A DNA stretch of 12,445 nt from JBEKCP01 sp050014815. GTDB taxonomy: Bacteria; Planctomycetota; Planctomycetia; Pirellulales; Thermoguttaceae. Below the pieces are notes generated by a model. That model searched no databases. It had not been told where the DNA came from and saw only the letters and a list, made by a program, of their open reading frames with translations. The DNA lies in NCBI GenBank assembly GCA_050014815.1, contig JBEKCP010000097.1:1-12445 (forward strand). The letters run 5' to 3'. Numbering within the stretch: position 1 is the first letter of the stretch; each line of letters begins with the position of its first letter. A program made the translations under genes and the position numbers. Shown here one piece after another: positions 1-5,675 of this stretch.

Positions 1-1
1 C

Positions 2-337
2 TATGCCCAGTTGCGCAACGCCGTGGACCTGCTCGTCGCGGCGGCATTCCTCCGGCAGCAGGGCTACGCCCAACGGGCCGGTTGGAAGATGGCCGTCTTC
101 GGCAGCGAGGCGGCCATGCACGTGCGGACGCAAACCGCGCCCCGGCAGGCCCCGGCGGCGGTCAACGCGGCCTGGCGGGGCAGCCGCTTCGTGGCCGCGG
201 CCGGCGGAGGCGTGTCGATCCGGCCGGAAGAAGCCTTGACATCGGAGCACCTGCTCGGCGACAAAGAAGGGAAGGTCGCAAAGTTGCGCAGCCAGGTCGG
301 CACCACGCCGCACGGGGACCAGTGGTGGTGGGACTAG
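2..337 (+). CDS. C-terminal fragment of a planctomycete-type protein, possibly DUF1598
   Basis: The reading frame is open from the window edge to a TAG at 335-337, so this is the last 111 residues of a gene that begins upstream. The visible residues run YAQLRNAVDLLVAAAF, then a segment with AGWKMAVFG and VNAAWRGSRF, then GGGVSIRPEEAL, ending in a basic stretch and a Trp-rich GDQWWWD tail. The order of a hydrophobic helix, a 'GW..' segment and a 'GGGV.I.P' strand reminds me of the C-terminal part of planctomycete DUF1598 proteins. That is recognition from memory and is tentative. No catalytic motif is visible. The next gene starts 13 bases downstream with its ribosome binding site directly after this stop, so the two are probably co-transcribed. 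An internal ATG could be proposed, but codon 1 of the window is already in frame, so a truncated gene is more likely than a small ORF. Confidence 0.7.
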   Translation, partial: YAQLRNAVDLLVAAAFLRQQGYAQRAGWKMAVFGSEAAMHVRTQTAPRQAPAAVNAAWRGSRFVAAAGGGVSIRPEEALTSEHLLGDKEGKVAKLRSQVGTTPHGDQWWWD

Positions 338-350
338 AGGAGATATACCC

Positions 351-1484
351 ATGGATCGTCGCGGTTTTCTAAAACTCGGTCTGGGGGCCGCGGTCTGCGG
401 CGGCATGACGGCGCTGGGCGGCGACCCGTGCGAGCCCCAGTCAGAGGCAATGCCCGCGCCGCCGACCTTCAGCGTCATTCCCGTCGTGGCCGACGGAAAG
501 TACGTCTGGACGAAGCCTCCGGAAGGCCAGACCGGTTATCTCGAGCCCCGCCCTTTCCTTTTGAGCGCCGGCATCGAGTTGGTGGGCCTGGGCAACGGCA
601 CGCAGATCAAGGCCACCACGCCGTTGCCGGTCGATTGCCCCGAGCAGAAACTCGAAGGCGGCCAGGTGCAGGCCCAGGGGTGCGAGGCCCAGGTGCGCGA
701 CGTGGGCGAGCACGCCCGCCAGTTGTGCCTGTACGCGCCGCAAATCGCACCAGGGCAAACGATCTCCGCGAAGGTCACCTACAAGGCGACGATCTGCAAG
801 CAGTACCTCAACTACCGGCGGGACCAGTTCCCGCAGGAGCAAAGCGTTCCCGCCGACGTCCGCAAGCAGTACCTTGGCGAGAGTCCGGGCATTCAGGTCC
901 GCAGCAAGGAGGTCCACGACCTGTTGAACGAATTGAAGGGCGACTTGAAGCACCCTTGGGACCTGGCGCAGAAGTTCGCGGCGTGGATACCCCGCAACAT
1001 CCGGCCGCAGATCCAGCCGTACGCGGGCGTGATCGGGGCGCTGGAGAAGCGCGTGGGCGACTGCGCGGAGATGTCGGCCTTGTTCGTGGCCCTCTGCCGC
1101 GCGGCCGGGATCCCGGCCCGGCTCGTGTGGGTGCCCAATCACAACTGGTCGGAAATGTACCTGACCGACAAGGACGGCAAGGGGCACTGGCTTCCCGTCC
1201 ATACCGCCTGCTACTTCTGGTTCGGCTGGACGGGCGCCCACGAGCTGGTGATCCAGAAGGGCGACCGGCTCCGCATGCCGGACCGCGGCGGCCGCCTCTT
1301 CCGCTTGCAGGAAGACTGGATGCAGTGGGGCGGTCGCCGCCCGACGGTCCGCTACCTGGCCGATCTCACCCCGCAGCCGGCCAAGACGGGCGAGGACCCC
1401 GGCCCCGGCGCCCGGCAGAAGATCGGCACCGGCGAGTGGAAGGTGGTGGGCAATCACCCGCTGGATCGCTACGTGCGGCGGTAG
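351..1484 (+). CDS. Tat-exported transglutaminase-like protein
   Basis: This 377-residue protein starts MDRRGFLKLG, a twin-arginine export motif (RRxFLK), followed by a short hydrophobic stretch, so it is probably folded in the cytoplasm and exported. Residues 200-300 form a transglutaminase-like core. Cys238 lies in RVGDCAEMSALF, the classical position of the nucleophile at a helix start, and His264 lies in NHNWSEMYL. The third triad position, normally Asp in a W-x-P-V-D motif, reads HWLPVHTAC, with His284 in its place. The roughly 180-residue N-terminal region is Cys-containing and I do not recognise it. Members of this fold hydrolyse or transfer amide bonds in peptides, and many bacterial ones act on the cell envelope; the substrate here is unknown. 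The start is supported by AGGAG at 338-342, 8 bases upstream, just after the stop of the preceding gene. It faces hydA convergently. The fold is fairly certain, the activity is not. Confidence 0.85.
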   Translation: MDRRGFLKLGLGAAVCGGMTALGGDPCEPQSEAMPAPPTFSVIPVVADGKYVWTKPPEGQTGYLEPRPFLLSAGIELVGLGNGTQIKATTPLPVDCPEQKLEGGQVQAQGCEAQVRDVGEHARQLCLYAPQIAPGQTISAKVTYKATICKQYLNYRRDQFPQEQSVPADVRKQYLGESPGIQVRSKEVHDLLNELKGDLKHPWDLAQKFAAWIPRNIRPQIQPYAGVIGALEKRVGDCAEMSALFVALCRAAGIPARLVWVPNHNWSEMYLTDKDGKGHWLPVHTACYFWFGWTGAHELVIQKGDRLRMPDRGGRLFRLQEDWMQWGGRRPTVRYLADLTPQPAKTGEDPGPGARQKIGTGEWKVVGNHPLDRYVRR

Positions 1485-1525
1485 GCCCGGGGAATCGAGG
1501 TTGCGTATGTCGAACTTCCCAAGGC

Positions 1526-1543
1526 GAGCCGGTAGATCGGCTC
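1526..1543. other. Short inverted repeat in convergent gap
   Basis: The 84-base gap between the convergent transglutaminase-like gene and hydA holds a perfect 6-bp inverted repeat, GAGCCG / CGGCTC, with a 6-base loop. It has no T tract on either strand, so it does not qualify as a canonical intrinsic terminator. It could still contribute to ending transcription from both sides, or be a remnant of a dispersed repeat. Confidence 0.4.
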
Positions 1544-1568
1544 AGCCGACCAGAGGAACGTGTCGGGG

Positions 1569-3497
1569 CTACGCGATGTACTTTCCCCGCGGCGTGTAGT
1601 GGGTGTGGAGGAGCCGGTGGCTCTGGGAACCGCAGGGGCCGTCGGTCAGGAACCGCTCGTAGAGGCGGACGATGGCGGGGTTCTCGTGCGACTTGCGGAT
1701 CTCGTACGCGCTGTCTTCGGCATAAATGGCCTTGGCGCGCGCGGCGCGGATCGCGGGACTGGTCGGGATGGGCTGGCCGCCGCCGCCGAGGCAGCCGCCC
1801 GGACACGCCATGAACTCGATGAAGTGGCACCGGCTGAACTGCCCGTGGGCCTTGATGTCCTCCATGACCTTCTTCGCGTTGGCGGTGCCGTGGCAGACGC
1901 CCACCCGGAGCGTCGCCCCCTCGAGCCACGCGAAGTCGGTGAACCGGTTCCGGAGCAGCTCCGGGACGGGGCCGGTCCGGGTGACGGGGATCTCGGCATA
2001 GCGGACGCCCTCGAAGCCGCGCAACGGAATAATGTCGGCGTGGTCGAAGAACCGCTCGATCCGCTGGCCGGTGACGATTTCCAGCACGGTCCGCAAGGCG
2101 GCCTCCATCACGCCGCCGGTCGCGCCGAAGATCACCCCGGAGCCGGTCGCGGTGCCGAAGGGATCGTCGAAATCGGAGCGGGGCACCTTGGGCAACTCGA
2201 TCCCCGCCTCTCGGATCATCTTGCCCAGCTCCCGCGTCGTCAGGCCGTAGTCGATGTCCTTCGACCCGCTCTGGCACATCTCCGGCCGGTTGCACTCGAA
2301 CTTCTTGGCCGAGCACGGCATCAGGGCCACCGTGACGATCTTCTCCGGCGGGATCCCGTTGAGCGCGGAGTAGTAGGTCTTCAAGAGCGTGCCGAACATC
2401 TGCTGCGGGCTCTTGGCCGTCGACATGTTGGGCAGGTATTCCGGGTAGAAGTGCTCGATGTACTTGACCCAGCCGGGCGAGCAACTGGTGAACTGCGGCA
2501 GGGCGACCGCCGGGTCGCCCTCGACCAGCGCCCGGTGGAGCCGCAGGAGCAGCTCCGTCCCTTCCTCGATGATCGTCAAGTCGGCGGTGAAGTTGGTGTC
2601 GAAGACCTTGTCGAAGCCGCAGCCGCGCAGGGCCGTGTTGAGTTCGAAGGTCAGCGCGCGGCCGGGCGGCAGGCCGAAACACTCGCCGATGGCCGCCCGC
2701 GGGCTGGGCGCCGTCTGGATGACGACGTGGCGGTCCGGGTCGTCGATGGCGGCCCACACCGCGTCGGTCGTGTCGTTGGCCTGGAGCGCCCCGGTCGGGC
2801 AGCGGTTGCTGCACTGCCCGCAGTTGATGCAGATCACGTCGGCCAGCGGCTTCTCCATGAAGGTGGAGACGCGGGTGCGGTTGCCCCGCCCGATGGCCTC
2901 CAGCACGCCGACCTCCTGGAGGTCGATGCAGGTGCGGATGCAGCGGCGGCAGAGCACGCACTTGTTGATGTCCCGCACGACCGAGTAGCTCGACGTGTCG
3001 GCGGCGTAGCGGGGCTTTTCCAGGCGGCTGAAGCGGTAGAAATCGACGCCGTACTCGGCCGCCAGCGCCTGCAGCTCGCAGTGGTTGTTCCGCACGCACG
3101 TCGTGCAGTTGCCGTAGTGGTTGGCCAGCAGCAGGTCGAGGATGTGCCGCCGCGCCCGCCGCACGTGCGGCGTGTGCGTCAGCACCTGGATCGGAACGGT
3201 GACCGGGTAGCTGCACGCGGCCTGGAGCGTCCGCTGCCCCTTGATCTCGACCACGCAGATCCGGCAGACGCCGGCCAGGCAGAGGTCCTCGTGGTAGCAG
3301 AGCGTGGGGATGCGGATTCCCAGCGCCGTGGCCGATTCCAGCAGCGTCGTGCCCAGCGGCACGGTAATCGGCTTGCCGTCGATGGTCAATTCGACCTGCC
3401 GGCCGATCGCCTTCGCCTGCGCGATGGCCTCGACGGTGCGGAGCATCTGGCTCTTCGGGGCCCGCGTGGCCCCGGAATCATCCCGGTCTTGGTCCAT
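1569..3497 (-). CDS. hydA: Trimeric NAD(H)-linked [FeFe]-hydrogenase catalytic subunit HydA
   Basis: HydA is the H2-activating subunit of a cytoplasmic HydABC complex. With the start at 3497 it has 642 residues. The domains in order are as follows. A NuoG-like [2Fe-2S] domain has Cys67, Cys78, Cys81 and Cys95. A His-ligated [4Fe-4S] site has H127-x3-C131-x2-C134-x5-C140. A ferredoxin-like domain has C180xxCxxCxxxC190 and C223xxCxxCxxxC233. The H-cluster domain has L1 TSCSPGW (337-343), L2 MPCSAKKFE (393-401) and L3 EFMACPGGCLGGGGQP (561-576). The acidic IIEEGTEL segment and Ser359, equivalent to proton-path residues of clostridial hydrogenase CpI, are present. L1 carries Ser where the classical TSCCPxW has its second Cys. 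I prefer ATG 3497 over the in-frame ATG at 3524, because AAGGAG (3507-3512) sits 9 bases upstream of 3497 while 3524 lies inside hydB. It is the last gene of hydCBA. Length fits the M3-type trimeric family. Confidence 0.94.
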   Translation of the reverse strand: MDQDRDDSGATRAPKSQMLRTVEAIAQAKAIGRQVELTIDGKPITVPLGTTLLESATALGIRIPTLCYHEDLCLAGVCRICVVEIKGQRTLQAACSYPVTVPIQVLTHTPHVRRARRHILDLLLANHYGNCTTCVRNNHCELQALAAEYGVDFYRFSRLEKPRYAADTSSYSVVRDINKCVLCRRCIRTCIDLQEVGVLEAIGRGNRTRVSTFMEKPLADVICINCGQCSNRCPTGALQANDTTDAVWAAIDDPDRHVVIQTAPSPRAAIGECFGLPPGRALTFELNTALRGCGFDKVFDTNFTADLTIIEEGTELLLRLHRALVEGDPAVALPQFTSCSPGWVKYIEHFYPEYLPNMSTAKSPQQMFGTLLKTYYSALNGIPPEKIVTVALMPCSAKKFECNRPEMCQSGSKDIDYGLTTRELGKMIREAGIELPKVPRSDFDDPFGTATGSGVIFGATGGVMEAALRTVLEIVTGQRIERFFDHADIIPLRGFEGVRYAEIPVTRTGPVPELLRNRFTDFAWLEGATLRVGVCHGTANAKKVMEDIKAHGQFSRCHFIEFMACPGGCLGGGGQPIPTSPAIRAARAKAIYAEDSAYEIRKSHENPAIVRLYERFLTDGPCGSQSHRLLHTHYTPRGKYIA

Positions 3498-3506
3498 TAG
3501 CTCAGG

Positions 3507-3512
3507 CTCCTT
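3507..3512 (-). promoter_or_regulatory. Ribosome binding site of hydA, overlapping the hydB stop
   Basis: The minus-strand sequence TAAGGAG combines the TAA stop of hydB (3511-3513) with a full AAGGAG Shine-Dalgarno. The ATG at 3497 follows 9 bases later. This site decides the hydA start in favour of 3497 over 3524 and suggests translational coupling. Confidence 0.8.
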
Positions 3513-4722
3513 ACTTGTTCTCATAGGCCGTCTCGTGCCACTCGGTGCGGCCGAGGATCTCGTCTTGGAAGTGCTCCACCACGGAGAGCAGGGCGTTGGG
3601 GGCCGATTGCCCCAGCCCGCACTTGCTGGCGAACTGGAGCGTCTCGCCCAGGCCGCAGAGCTCCTTCAGGTAGGTCATCGAGCACTTGCCGCGTTTCAGG
3701 AGCCGGACGCCCTCCATCAATCGCGGCACCCCCTCGCGGCAGGGCGTACACTGGCCGCACGATTCGTCGATGAAGAACTCGAGGAAATTCTCCACCGCGT
3801 CGAGCATATCCCGCTGGGGTCCGAAGACGATGATCGAGCCGCCGGTCGAAACGTCCTCGAAGGCCAGCGTGCGGTCGAACCCCGCGGCGGGGACGCACTG
3901 GCCGGAGGCGCCCCCCACCTGGACCGCCTTCGCCCCTTCGCCCTGGACCTCCTTGAGCAATTCGTGGATCGTGATTCCCATCGGAAACTCATAGACGCCC
4001 GGCAGCTTGCAATCGCCCGAGACGCTGAAGAGCTTGTAGCCGGACGACTTCTCGGTCCCGTGGCCCTTGAACCACTCGGCGCCGCGGGCGAGGATGCAGA
4101 CGACCCAGGCGAACGTCTCGACGTTGTTGACGATGGTGGGCCGGCCGAGATAGCCGGTGTCGATCGGGAAGGGGGGGCGGTTGCGGGGCTCGCCGCGGTG
4201 CCCCTCCAGCGATTCGATCATCGCCGTCTCCTCGCCGCAGACGTAGGCCCCGGCGCCCATGTGGATGTCGATCTCGAAATCGAATCCCTTGCGGCCGGCG
4301 ATGCCCTGGCCCAACAGTCCCTGCTCGCGGCGGCGCTGGAGCGCGGCCTCCAGGTGCGGCCGCAGGTACGTGTACTCCGCGCGGAGGTAGACGATGCCGT
4401 GCCGCGCCCCGATCACCCGCGCGCCGATCGTCATGCCCTCGAACACCAGGTCGGCGAACTCGGTCAGGATGACGCGGTCCTTGAAGGTGCCGGGCTCGCC
4501 CTCGTCGGCGTTGCAGACGACGTATTTCTTGGGGGCCTCGACGTCGGCGGCCATGCTCCATTTCAGGCTGGTCGGAAAACCCGCGCCGCCGCGGCCCCGC
4601 AGCCCGGACCGCGAGATCAGGGCAAGCACCTCGGAGGGCGTACTGCCCAACGCCGCCTCCAACCCGCTCCCCGCGGCAATGTCGGAAAACGTCAGCGAGC
4701 CGGTTCGCGTCGGACTGGCCAT
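3511..4722 (-). CDS. hydB: Hydrogenase NADH-binding flavoprotein subunit HydB, short NuoF-like form
   Basis: HydB is the FMN- and NAD(H)-binding subunit that links the hydrogenase to the nicotinamide pool. It has 403 residues. The FMN/NADH fold shows GLRGRGGAGFPTSLKW (40-55), NADEGEPGTFKDR (71-83) and the glycine-rich GAGAYVCGEETAMIESLEG (156-174). The [4Fe-4S] site is ESCGQCTPCREG (Cys322, Cys325, Cys328) with Cys368 in KCGLGQSAPN, as in NuoF of complex I. HydB of characterised trimeric bifurcating hydrogenases is typically about 600 residues, with an N-terminal thioredoxin-like [2Fe-2S] domain and a C-terminal two-cluster ferredoxin domain. Both are absent here, leaving only the NuoF core. 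The ATG at 4722 is preceded by AAGGAG (4732-4737), 9 bases away. It lies 14 bases after hydC and 13 bases before hydA. The symbol follows operon context; a NuoF-like name would fit the length equally well. Confidence 0.92.
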   Translation of the reverse strand: MASPTRTGSLTFSDIAAGSGLEAALGSTPSEVLALISRSGLRGRGGAGFPTSLKWSMAADVEAPKKYVVCNADEGEPGTFKDRVILTEFADLVFEGMTIGARVIGARHGIVYLRAEYTYLRPHLEAALQRRREQGLLGQGIAGRKGFDFEIDIHMGAGAYVCGEETAMIESLEGHRGEPRNRPPFPIDTGYLGRPTIVNNVETFAWVVCILARGAEWFKGHGTEKSSGYKLFSVSGDCKLPGVYEFPMGITIHELLKEVQGEGAKAVQVGGASGQCVPAAGFDRTLAFEDVSTGGSIIVFGPQRDMLDAVENFLEFFIDESCGQCTPCREGVPRLMEGVRLLKRGKCSMTYLKELCGLGETLQFASKCGLGQSAPNALLSVVEHFQDEILGRTEWHETAYENK

Positions 4723-4731
4723 GGCCGATTA

Positions 4732-4737
4732 CTCCTT
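4732..4737 (-). promoter_or_regulatory. Ribosome binding site of hydB, overlapping the hydC stop
   Basis: The minus-strand sequence TGAAGGAG merges the TGA stop of hydC (4737-4739) with AAGGAG, followed by 9 bases and ATG 4722. It is the same stop/Shine-Dalgarno arrangement as at the hydB-hydA junction. Confidence 0.75.
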
Positions 4738-5318
4738 CAACTCTCCCCTCGCCCTCTGGGAGAGGGGCAGGGGGTGAGGGTGAGCGGGCAGCCCGCGAAC
4801 GTCCGCCGGCACTGCTCCAGGATGTGGTGGACTCGCTCCGGCGTCACCCGGGTAAAGATCCGGTCGTTGACGAGCATGGCCGGCCCCTGGTCGCACATCC
4901 CCAGGCAGTTCGCCCAATGGAGCGAGAACTTCCCGTCCGAGGTCGCCTGCCCGAAGCTGATCTCCAGGTCGTTCTCCAGTTGCCTGGCGATCTGCGACTT
5001 GCCGGCCATGTCGCAGGAGAGGGTCCGGCACAACCGGATGACGAACTGCCCCTGCGGCTGCTCGCCGAGGAAACTGTAGAACGAAACGACGCTGTAAACC
5101 TCGACGGGATGGAGGTCCAACAGGTCGGCGATCACCTGCATCGCGTACTCCGAGATGCGGGAGTACCGCCGCTGGACCTCTTCGAGAATCGCCATCAGGG
5201 CCGTCCGCTGATGGCCATGCTTGTCGGCCAGGCCGACGAGCTCCTCGCGGAGCCGCTCACGTTCAGTCAGGAGCACGCGTGGGTCCCCTTTGCACGGGTT
5301 CGACCAGGCCAGATTCAT
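4737..5318 (-). CDS. hydC: Hydrogenase [2Fe-2S] thioredoxin-like subunit HydC (NuoE-like)
   Basis: HydC is the small electron-transfer subunit that pairs with HydB and carries one [2Fe-2S] cluster in a thioredoxin-like fold. It has 193 residues. The N-terminal helical part (about 15-75) has RTALMAILEEVQRRY and LDLHPVEVYSVVSFYSF, typical of the NuoE family. The cluster ligands are Cys97 and Cys102 (C-x4-C in CRTLSC) and Cys138 and Cys142 (C-x3-C in CLGMC). The family core ends near residue 175. The last 18 residues, GCPLTLTPCPSPRGRGES, are encoded by a palindromic repeat (4741-4782) and are probably not part of the ancestral protein. The start ATG at 5318 is supported by AAGGTGG 9 bases upstream (5328-5334). 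It is the first gene of hydCBA and is transcribed away from the membrane protein gene at 5676. I see no convincing promoter in the repeat-filled gap upstream. Confidence 0.93.
   Translation of the reverse strand: MNLAWSNPCKGDPRVLLTERERLREELVGLADKHGHQRTALMAILEEVQRRYSRISEYAMQVIADLLDLHPVEVYSVVSFYSFLGEQPQGQFVIRLCRTLSCDMAGKSQIARQLENDLEISFGQATSDGKFSLHWANCLGMCDQGPAMLVNDRIFTRVTPERVHHILEQCRRTFAGCPLTLTPCPSPRGRGES
4741..4782. repeat. Palindromic repeat read through as the HydC C-terminus
   Basis: This C/G-rich element contains a perfect 7-bp inverted repeat, CTCTCCC (4741-4747) and GGGAGAG (4758-4764), with alternative inner pairings such as CCCCTC/GAGGGG. It continues into AGGGGGTGAGGG. On the minus strand it reads as TLTPCPSPRGRG, a peptide string I know as a common translation of dispersed repeats of this type. 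It lies inside hydC and supplies that gene's stop-proximal codons. Confidence 0.7.
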
Positions 5319-5391
5319 TCATTGATACCACCTTTTGGGAAGCAAATCAATGGGCCGCCCATGTAGCCCGCACACGGCGCGCCCGGGGTGG

Positions 5392-5416
5392 CACGCCCTG
5401 AGGCACGAAGGGCGTG
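5392..5416. repeat. Palindromic repeat element upstream of hydC
   Basis: This is a perfect 8-bp inverted repeat, CACGCCCT (5392-5399) and AGGGCGTG (5409-5416), around a 9-base loop, preceded by GGGTGG. The make-up is like dispersed palindromic elements of planctomycete intergenic regions (recognised from memory). No T tract follows, so it is not a canonical terminator. Confidence 0.55.
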
Positions 5417-5451
5417 ATGGGGGGAATGGCGAGGACGATTATCCGAAGGAA

Positions 5452-5603
5452 ATCATGTCACTGCCTCTGAGAAGGGCCGCGGGAGCGGCCAGCCAGTGCG
5501 TTCCCACGCGGAGCGTGGGAACGAGAGATCATGTCACTGCCTCTGAGAAGGGCCGCGGGAGCGGCCAGCCAGTACGTTCCCACGCGGAGCGTGGGAACGA
5601 GAG
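5452..5603. repeat. 76-bp tandem direct repeat, two copies with nested palindromes
   Basis: Copy 1 (5452-5527) and copy 2 (5528-5603) are adjacent and differ at one base, G5498 versus A5574. Each copy contains two inverted repeats: GGCCGC-GGGA-GCGGCC (5475-5490 in copy 1), and an 11-bp perfect stem CGTTCCCACGC with GCGTGGGAACG around GGA (5499-5523 in copy 1). The second is a palindrome type I know as a dispersed element in planctomycetes and some other phyla. The single mismatch lies one base outside the long stem. Confidence 0.9.
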
Positions 5604-5639
5604 ATAGGTTGACCTTCTCCTCCGCCGGGGGGCATGGGA

Positions 5640-5668
5640 TTGCCGGACACCGGGCCCGGCGGTAGAGT
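5640..5668 (+). promoter_or_regulatory. Weak candidate promoter for a near-leaderless transcript
   Basis: TTGCCG (5640-5645) and TAGAGT (5663-5668) are 17 bases apart, each matching 4 of 6 bases of the sigma70 consensus. Transcription would begin about 7 bases later, at or next to ATG 5676. The gene has no clear Shine-Dalgarno, which fits a leaderless start, but in GC-rich DNA this match could be chance. Confidence 0.3.
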
Positions 5669-5675
5669 CTGCGTT

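Larger units (their letters stand above)
5319..5675. other. Divergent intergenic region filled with repeats
   Basis: This 357-base gap separates hydC (-) from the membrane protein gene (+) and should hold promoters for both. Most of it is repeats: a hairpin element at 5392-5416 and a 76-bp tandem duplication at 5452-5603. Open frames through it encode only repeat translations and have no ribosome binding site, so I call no gene. I could not find a -35/-10 pair with correct spacing for hydC. For the plus-strand gene there is only a weak candidate. Confidence 0.6.

Noticed and set aside
338..354. AGGAGATATACCCATGG before the transglutaminase-like gene closely resembles the ribosome binding site and start used in pET expression vectors.
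   Set aside because: It has one extra base, and the DNA on both sides is ordinary genomic coding sequence with a co-transcribed upstream gene. Resemblance to a good Shine-Dalgarno is the simpler explanation.
1560..3500. A 646-codon open frame on the plus strand opposite hydA, and similar long frames opposite hydB and hydC.
   Set aside because: The minus strand carries unmistakable hydrogenase motifs. The plus-strand translations are low-complexity Arg/Ala/Gly/Asp-rich products of high GC content, with no domain and no ribosome binding site.
5428..5467. A minus-strand GTGACA followed by GATAAT considered as a hydC promoter.
   Set aside because: The spacing is only 12 bases, too short for a sigma70 promoter, and the GTGACA lies within the repeated unit.
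5452..5603. The 76-bp repeats considered as a CRISPR array.
   Set aside because: The copies are directly adjacent with no spacers, the unit is too long, and no cas gene is nearby.
5335..5607. A 90-codon plus-strand open frame upstream of the membrane protein.
   Set aside because: It is made almost wholly of the 76-bp repeat and other palindromes and yields repetitive peptide strings (VPTRSVGTR, SHAERGNE) known to me as repeat translations.
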